From: Temnopleurus reevesii
Taxonomy: Eukaryota > Echinodermata > Echinoidea > Temnopleuroida > Temnopleuridae
Assembly: GCA_036244855.1 (NCBI GenBank)
Contig: BQKZ01001467.1
Span: forward strand, 78,955-91,990
Direction: 5' to 3'
Length of the DNA stretch: 13,036 bases
In this document: positions 8,728 through 13,036 of the stretch, one piece after another
Position numbering within the stretch: position 1 is the stretch's first letter
How the letters are laid out: every line of letters starts with the position of its first letter
Program-made: the position numbers and the translations under genes
The notes under the pieces: model-generated
Database searches by the model: none
Told to the model about the DNA's origin: nothing
What the model saw: only the letters and a program-made list of their open reading frames with translations

Positions 8728-9360
8728 CCCTGGGCCCGGGAGCATGTCAGATGGACCAGACAGCAATGGCGTAGAGTTCTGTTCACAGATGAGAGCAGAT
8801 TTTCCCTTGACCACAATGATGGACGTTCGAGAGTCTGGAGGCGACCAGGAGAGAGATTTGCAGACCCCTGTATTGCAGAACATGACCGTTATGGGGGAGG
8901 CAGCGTCATGGTGTGGGGAGGCATCACCTACGCCAACTGTACTCGTCTCTACGTGGTCCCAGGGGGAGCAATGACAGGAGTGAGGTACAGGGATGAGGTC
9001 CTTGAACCTATAGTGGTGCCATTTGCAGAAAATGTGGGACAAAACATCATTTTCATGGATGACAATGCCCGTGCCCACCGAGCTAGGGTGGTGACCGAGT
9101 TCCTTGAGGTCCAAGGGATTGAGCGTATGGAGTGGCCAGCGAGGTCCCCGGACTTAAACCCGATAGAGCACGTCTGGGACATGATGGGGAGGAGTCTCGA
9201 GCAGCTCGAAGCCCAACCACTTGGACTGCAGCAGCTGTGTGTGGCCCTGGAGGCTGCATGGGATGCACTGGACGTCAGAGACATCAATCGCCTCATCAGC
9301 TCCATGAGACAGCGCTGTGAAGCCGTTATTGCTGCAGGAGGTGGTCACACTCGTTACTGA
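8728..9360 (+). pseudogene. Tc1-like transposase, DD34E catalytic half
   Basis: An open frame of 210 codons runs from just after a TAG (8725-8727) to TGA at 9358-9360. It starts mid-protein with WAREHVRWTRQQWRRVLFTD and lacks the DNA-binding domain. Catalytic residues are visible: Asp at codon 21 (FTDESRFS), Asp at codon 112 (MDDNARAH) and Glu at codon 147 (SPDLNPIEHVW), with exactly 34 residues between the last two, the DD34E of Tc1. The GGGSVMVWGGI motif is also present. The core shows no stop or frameshift, so decay is recent or slight. The first methionine inside the frame after the first Asp is at 8908. Without the N-terminal half it cannot bind its ends, so I call it a fragment. Confidence 0.9.
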
Positions 9361-9635
9361 ACTGCCTGAAAGACACTCAGACATTCGTTTTTACCACTTT
9401 ATGTCGGTAGCTGATACCCCTCGGGCCCACTTTTCAGGATGTGCAGTGATGCGAAAGACATTGTGCAACAACTGAAACCACCCATGCGTGAAATTGATTA
9501 CAGCGTGTTTAAGGACATTTAGGACAGTTGTACTGAGGTATTTCCAGAAATAAAACACCTTGTATAAAATCTTTATGTACGTTTTAAAAAGTGGTCCTTA
9601 ACTTTTTTTGGGTAGTGTATACGTATTTTTCACAT

Positions 9636-9676
9636 GGAACTAGGCTCGACTAGCACCTGTGCTAACTTCTAGTTCC
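9636..9676. repeat. Hairpin in the retroposon tail
   Basis: GGAACTAG (9636-9643) pairs with CTAGTTCC (9669-9676), and inside it TAGCAC pairs with a GTGCTA-type segment around a CT loop. The result is an interrupted stem-loop about 200 bp before the AATTC tail. Some LINE clades use a 3' stem-loop for recognition by the reverse transcriptase; whether this one did is inference. Confidence 0.5.
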
Positions 9677-10275
9677 AATTAATAGCATAAAAAAAAATAT
9701 TTTTTCTTCTGTTCATGTACAAACACATGTAAGTAATCCATAATTCAATATTGGTAAATTGTTCTTGTGCATTTTGCTGTGTTTATGAACTTATTCATGT
9801 TGTATTATTGTACAACTGTTGATGATGATGTCATGTTATGTTGTTAATAAAGTCAAGTCAATTCAATTCAATTCATAAGACAGGTGCAGATACATTTTGA
9901 AGCACTCTCTGAAGTCTTCAATGTAATCACAGCAATACCAAATACAAATTCTATCAAAACATGGTCATTACATATTGTCTATTAAAAAAAATGGTAAACA
10001 CCAGAATAGAATGTCATAAGTTGTGCTCGAGATTATTCTCCAATGATTTCAATGACATTTCTTAAATATAATTTTAAAAAAATATTGAATAACTGTAATA
10101 AAGTTGTGCTCAAGATCATTCTCCAATGATTTCAATATTTGTTAACATAATTTTGTTTAATTGAAAAACTGTAATATGTAAATAGTATTACTGCAGCTAA
10201 CAAAATAAGTAAATATCTTGAGCACCACCTCTTCCAAAACTGATCTATACTTTTAAACTTAACCCTAATCCCATT

Positions 10276-10305
10276 GGGGGGGGGGGCTTTTAAAGCCCCC
10301 CCCCC
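10276..10305. repeat. Perfect G11 / C10 hairpin next to an N
   Basis: Eleven G, then CTTTTAAAG (itself a palindrome), then ten C and an undetermined base at 10306. The whole forms an almost perfect inverted repeat. It lies exactly between unit A of the duplication and the first extra exon copy. It may be genuine, or it may mark a sequencing or assembly problem at a homopolymer. Confidence 0.8.
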
Positions 10306-10306
10306 N

Positions 10307-10483
10307 TGACGGATACAGATTCATTCTGTAGAACTCTCTGTAGTCTTCAGTGTCACTACAAAAAAAAACAGATGCAGAAGATATTATAAAAGATTATTAC
10401 ATATGAAAAATACAAATACATTCTGTAGCACTCTCCGGGGACTTGACTGTAACTACAGAACATACAAAGGCAGAAGATATATG
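10307..10483 (-). pseudogene. Two extra copies of the 5' edge of exon 7477-7585
   Basis: Copy 1 (about 10307-10380) is almost identical to the start of unit B at 10484-10554. It has the acceptor GTAG and reads x-T-L-K-T-T-E-S-S-T-E then TGA. Copy 2 (about 10410-10470) has the acceptor CTGTAG and reads x-T-V-K-S-P-E-S-A-T-E-C-I-C before losing similarity. Copy 2 keeps both cysteines of the true exon, so it may derive from an older version. Neither has a donor. A further decayed copy lies at 9886-9930, inside unit A, and another at 10787-10830 in unit B; both have lost the acceptor. Confidence 0.75.
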
Positions 10484-11155
10484 ACGGATACAGATTCATT
10501 CTGTAGAACTCTCTGTAGTCTTCAGTGTCACTACAAAAAAAAAACAGATGCAGAAGATTTAATCATAGTAGGGATGTAAACCTAAAATAAATCCTATAAT
10601 TTTACCATTAAAATCCTATTTTCAGGAAAAAAAACCCTTCGCTTCTATGCACTTTCCAACACTGTACCCCAAGGACTTAAAATATTGCACTTCATTCTAT
10701 TTAAGTGTCCTATTTTCACTGGGAATTCTACTGAATAGGATAAAAACCTGCTAGTTTGCAGCTCTATAGATTACTCATCAGACAGGAGCAGATACATTTT
10801 GGAGCACTCTCTGAAGTCTTCAAAATAATCAGAGCAATACCAAATACAGATTCTATCAAAACATGTTAATTACATATTGCCTAAATGGTGAACACCTGAA
10901 TAGAATGTCAAAAGTTGTGTACAAGATCATTCTCCAATGATTTTTAATAACATTTTTAAATATAATAAAAACAATTATTGAAAAACTGTAATTAAATTGT
11001 ACTCAAGATCATTCTCCAATGATTTCAACATTTTCAACATCATTTTTTTTTTAATTGAAAAACAGTAATATGTAAATAGTTGTACTGCAACTAACAAAAT
11101 AAGTAAATATCTTAAGCACCACCTCTTCCAAAACTGATCTATACTTTTAACTTAA
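10484..11155. repeat. Right unit (B) of the intronic duplication, uninterrupted
   Basis: This is a contiguous copy of the two blocks seen in unit A, similar over most of its length by eye. Its left end carries only the first 46 or so bases of exon 7477-7585, with the acceptor (TTTTTTGTAG on the minus strand) intact but an in-frame TGA. At 10771-10790 the two blocks meet directly as TTACTCATCA/GACAGGAGCA. That is the empty site of the insertion found in unit A. Confidence 0.85.
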
Positions 11156-11221
11156 TGTGGTGAACAATGCCCTGTTTTATTTGTAGTGTTATAACTAATT
11201 CATTGACGGTAGAAAACTAAC

Positions 11222-11273
11222 CTTTGGCAACTTGGGAATCTTGCTTCTCGTCTGTAGCACGGACATGATCATT
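11222..11273 (-). CDS. TRAPPC11: TRAPPC11 internal exon, 52 bp
   Basis: The exon is bounded on the minus strand by a pyrimidine-rich acceptor (CTTAAACAG at its start) and a donor AAAG|GTTAGT at its end. It reads N-D-H-V-R-A-T-D-E-K-Q-D-S-Q-V-A-K and leaves one G, which joins the TT of the next exon to make valine. It is short, polar and charged, so it is probably a loop between beta strands of the C-terminal region. The exon was chosen because its phase exactly fits exon 7477-7585 and both splice sites are good. I see no copies of it elsewhere in the window, unlike the other exons. It is weakly diagnostic alone. Confidence 0.68.
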
Positions 11274-11690
11274 CTGTTTAAGAAAACAAAAATCATAATA
11301 AACGCATGATCTAACCCCTTATATCTGGCTGATTGATTATCTGGCAGAATCTAACTATTTTTTCTTGTTCATACAAGAGGGGGAATTTCAAACCCTGCAT
11401 CTAAACCCTGCATCTAAAACCCTCATGAATTTTCAAATCTCAACAAAATGCATTTCCATTATTTTTTTTGACGAGTCCAATGTACCAACTTTAATATTAT
11501 TTAAAGCATATTTCCATTCGTTGAATTCATAATGTAATACACATTTAAAAAAAAGTCTGCAAAGAAAACATTTAAAAGATATTGCAAACTTTTCCAATCT
11601 TTACAAGTTGTAAGACGATTCTAATTGGGTTAACTTAATGAAATAAAAGTGCACTCTTTTCTACATTTGGGTCACTGAATCAGTATGACT
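11274..11690 (-). other. TRAPPC11 intron sequence, no feature
   Basis: AT-rich intron upstream (in transcript order) of exon 11222-11273. A small direct repeat, AAACCCTGCATCT, occurs twice at about 11391-11418. No exon or element is recognised. Confidence 0.6.
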
Positions 11691-12313
11691 ACCGTATTCA
11701 CCGGCGTAAAGGCCGCACCCTTGTTTTGTAAAAAAAAAAAATAAAAAATAATTCTTATTACCAACTATCCTTCCTTGTATTGGTGAATAAAAATTATGAT
11801 GATTTTGTTATAGTGGATCTGGAAAATGACAAGTGATTTTTTTTTATAGTGGATCTGGAAAATGACAAGTGATTTTTTACAGTGGATTGATCATTTAATC
11901 AGGCACGACTTCACAGTTTTTTCAACCATGTTTTAGTATGGAAAATAAAAAATAGTTTCTGCACAAGTCTTTTTTTGTCAGGGCTCTCGAATGGCCCGCT
12001 TTTAAACCACAGAATGTTAAATGATAAATTGTTAGTTGCATGTTGAAAACAACTGGATAAAAAAACTAACTCATTCCTCAAATGCATCACTAAACTTCCT
12101 GGTTTTCATGAGCTGTGTGCTAATCCAATTGGATTTACATTCCATGCGTGTGATGTTTTGACTTTGCAAACTGACGTGACTCGCGCGCGAGCGTTGCTCG
12201 ACTTTGAGATCTAGATCTAGATAGTTCAGGACAATGTTTTCAAGAGCCGCATCCCGACTTTACCGTTTCATCTTTTTATAAAAATGTGCAGCCTATACGA
12301 CGGTGAATACGGT
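11691..12313. mobile_element. Inverted-repeat DNA element, about 620 bp
   Basis: The left end ACCGTATTCACCGGCGTAAA and the reversed right end ACCGTATTCACCGTCGTATA match, and similarity goes on through GGCCGCAC / GGCTGCAC and an A-rich stretch, for about 40 bp. The flanks allow either ACT or TA as target duplication (GACTACCG… and …CGGTACTC). I see no long open frame, so it is non-autonomous. A GC- and CpG-rich patch (TCGCGCGCGAGCG) lies at 12181-12193, and TCTAGATCTAGATAG near 12209. Confidence 0.7.
11811..11882. repeat. 36-bp tandem duplication inside the inverted-repeat element
   Basis: TAGTGGATCTGGAAAATGAC with its T-rich tail occurs at 11811 and again at 11847, followed by a degenerate start (CAGTGGATTG) at about 11880. 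Confidence 0.85.
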
Positions 12314-12619
12314 ACTCGCCAATTCAAATAATGACTGATTTTATATCAGTCATCAGAAGGAAATAATTACACAATATGGAGGTTAAGATTTCATTTGTCA
12401 CAGTCACAGTCGACCGGATGTTACATTGAACCTATTATTAGTGTGTGACAACCATATATTGATTTTTCCATTCACTCCCTGATTAGTGACGAGCCCATAG
12501 ACAAGCACATGGCTTTGTGATGTCATCTGGAGCTAGTCAACTGAGATTGTAACTTATTTTGGGAAAGAGCGGATTAGACCAGCTGTCATGTTGACATTGG
12601 TTGACCATTACTTCCAGTC
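12314..12619 (-). other. TRAPPC11 intron sequence, no clear feature
   Basis: Between the inverted-repeat element and the 90-bp repeat. It contains the short hairpin at 12332-12352 and otherwise unique-looking sequence. Confidence 0.5.
12332..12352. repeat. Short hairpin
   Basis: TGACTGAT and ATCAGTCA form a perfect 8-bp stem with a 5-base loop just outside the inverted-repeat element. It has no recognised role. Confidence 0.6.
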
Positions 12620-12701
12620 GACTATGACAGTGATGAATGAAATTGAAAAAATTGAAAGCTCACCAATATAAGCATACCATCTATGATGGTAATAGGCCAG
12701 G

Positions 12702-12877
12702 GGCCAATTGCTTGAAATGGTCTTAGCTATCCTCTTCTTGCTAAGACGTCTTGACTTCTTGTGCCATCCTTGTAACATAGACAATAGCGTCAATAAAACT
12801 ATGTTAAGAGGGTGGCGCAAAAACTTAAGGCGCCTTAGCATGAAGAGGATATCTAACACCATTTCGAGCAATCGGCC
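12702..12877. mobile_element. Fold-back MITE, 176 bp
   Basis: The ends read GGCCAATTGCTTGAAATGGT and, reversed, GGCCGATTGCTCGAAATGGT. The pairing continues with few breaks to the centre (…GTAACATAG / CTATGTTAA…), so nearly the whole element is one palindrome. CCAGG occurs on both sides (12697-12701 and 12878-12882). The next repeat unit has the uninterrupted sequence GGCCAGGGCGATAG at about 12967, with a single CCAGG, which supports insertion with a 5-bp duplication. No coding capacity is present and the superfamily is unresolved. Confidence 0.8.
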
Positions 12878-13024
12878 CCAGGGTGATAGACATTTGATAT
12901 CAGATGGAATTGATAAAATAGTATGAATACTCACCAATATTAGAGTACTATCTATGATGGTAATTGGCCAGGGCGATAGACATTTGATATCAGATGGAAT
13001 TGATAAAATAGTATGAATACTCAC

Positions 13025-13036
13025 CAATATTAGAGT
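13025..13036 (-). CDS. TRAPPC11: Possible 3' end of an upstream TRAPPC11 exon (partial)
   Basis: The last twelve bases, read on the minus strand, end in a good 5' splice site, TTG|GTGAGT. Ending in phase 0 they give T-L-I-L, which would join in frame to the next exon (N-D-H-V). Almost the same edge, with more exon-like sequence before it, recurs at 12935 (reading CLSPWPITIIDSTLIL) and at 12664 (PITIIDGMLIL). By analogy with the other exons here, where copies lie downstream of the true exon, I take the rightmost copy as the real one. The other two remain candidates. No acceptor for it is visible. Confidence 0.33.

Larger units (their letters stand above)
8009..9617. mobile_element. Palindromic composite Tc1-family element, 1609 bp
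   Basis: The element is flanked by TA (8007-8008 and 9618-9619), the usual Tc1/mariner target duplication. Both ends are the same end of the element: CACTACTCAAAAATAGTTAAG on the left and, reversed, CACTACCCAAAAAAAGTTAAG on the right. Similarity between the ends continues for about 430 bp into the transposase 3' coding region. The left half (8009 to about 8727) is a copy in minus orientation and the right half (about 8728-9617) a copy in plus orientation, joined near their middles at a GCCCTGGGCCCGGG segment. Each half carries an AATAAA-type signal near its end. Because one TA pair encloses the whole, it probably moved as a unit; formation in place is less likely. Confidence 0.88.
7830..9879 (+). 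mobile_element. 5'-truncated non-LTR retroposon 3' tail, host of the Tc1 element
   Basis: About 440 bp of this insert remain once the Tc1 element is removed (7830-8006 and 9620-9879). Its right end reads GTTAATAAAGTCAAGTCAATTC followed by further AATTC repeats, which is typical of LINE or LINE-derived 3' ends with a short repeated tail. The flanks ATTCATCAG (7821-7829) and ATTCATAAG (9871-9879) differ at one base and look like a target-site duplication; part of the right one may overlap the AATTC tail. The insertion is confirmed by the empty site in unit B. No reverse transcriptase sequence is visible, so only a 3' UTR is present and the family cannot be named with confidence. Confidence 0.6.
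7539..10267. repeat. Left unit (A) of an intronic tandem duplication, split by an insertion
   Basis: Two blocks, 7539-7829 and 9880-10267, match the contiguous unit B (10484-11155) block for block and in the same order. The first block starts inside exon 7477-7585 and continues into the intron (landmarks CCTATAATTTTACCATTAAA, CACTTTCCAACACTGTA and CTGAATAGGATAAAAACCT). The second contains AGATACATTTTGAAGCACTC, two copies of ATTCTCCAATGATTTCAAT about 83 bp apart, and ends near ACTGATCTATACTTTTAAA. Between the blocks lies the retroposon tail with its Tc1 element. Confidence 0.85.
5178..13036 (-). other. TRAPPC11: TRAPPC11 gene, 3' part (overview)
   Basis: TRAPPC11 is a subunit of the TRAPPIII tethering complex. 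It acts in ER-to-Golgi traffic and autophagy and is also linked to protein N-glycosylation (family knowledge). The window shows the gene's C-terminal end on the minus strand. Four exons with GT/AG borders join without a frame break: 11222-11273 (phase 0 in, one base over), 7477-7585, 6478-6697 and 5178-5357 (stop). Together they give 186 residues. The strongest family signal is the block around the 6478/5357 junction, MEPSDAFMFSGHKQ followed by ILPSGEQTLTYNFYPL, then a proline-rich strand region and PTHIFIK just before the stop, as in the Gryzun-type C-terminal beta domain of TRAPPC11. The order of exons and the intact frame argue against a pseudogene. The rest of the gene lies beyond the right edge. 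The name rests on remembered family similarity, not on a search. Confidence 0.83.
12620..13036 (-). repeat. 90-bp tandem repeat containing an exon edge
   Basis: GGCGATAGACATTTGATATC and the sequence after it at 12971-13036 repeat 12881-12946 at exactly 90 bp, almost without change. An older unit lies at about 12620-12701, and its second part resumes at 12878 after a MITE. Each unit contains CTCACCAATAT, which on the minus strand is a 5' splice site (TTG|GTGAG[T/C]) preceded by codons reading P-I-T-I-I-D. Because 90 is a multiple of three, the minus-strand frame stays open across two units. Confidence 0.8.

Noticed and set aside
8515..9114. A 199-codon minus-strand frame as one transposase protein
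   Set aside because: Only the part below about 8727 is transposase; the upper part is antisense to the catalytic half and is open by chance across the palindrome junction.

Overview
The window is eukaryotic, AT-rich and dominated by introns. It holds the 3' end of one protein-coding gene on the minus strand, embedded in mobile elements and local duplications. I recognise the gene as TRAPPC11 (foie gras / Gryzun family, a TRAPPIII subunit) from the spliced C-terminal protein. Introns, TTAA- and TAA-flanked fold-back elements, a Tc1 transposon and a non-LTR retroposon tail with an AATTC-type repeat suggest an invertebrate animal. A marine deuterostome such as a sea urchin is my best guess, but the sequence does not prove it.

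Layout. 1-5177: no gene I can support; four fold-back or MITE-like elements or inverted repeats, a CAT/ATC microsatellite (4751-5008), and presumably the TRAPPC11 3' UTR at the right edge. 5178-13036: TRAPPC11, read right to left. Four complete exons join in frame (11222-11273, 7477-7585, 6478-6697, 5178-5357), all with GT/AG borders, and give 186 residues plus a stop. A further exon end probably lies at 13025-13036.

The introns are unusual. At four of the gene's exon borders, the exon edge with its splice site has been copied several times into the neighbouring intron: the acceptor side of exon 5178-5357 (two copies), the donor side of exon 6478-6697 (about ten copies of varying quality), both sides of exon 7477-7585, and probably the donor side of an exon at the right edge (90-bp repeats). 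Several intronic copies still have good 5' splice sites.

The large intron 7586-11221 is a tandem duplication of about 700 bp. The left unit was opened by a retroposon tail (about 7830-9879), and that in turn was entered by a 1609-bp Tc1-family element (8009-9617, TA duplication). The Tc1 element is a head-to-head palindrome of two damaged copies. The minus-strand half keeps the DNA-binding domain but has lost the catalytic core by an in-frame deletion; the plus-strand half keeps the DD34E catalytic core but has lost the DNA-binding domain. The intron from 11274 onward carries a 620-bp inverted-repeat element and a 176-bp fold-back MITE inserted in one unit of the 90-bp repeat.
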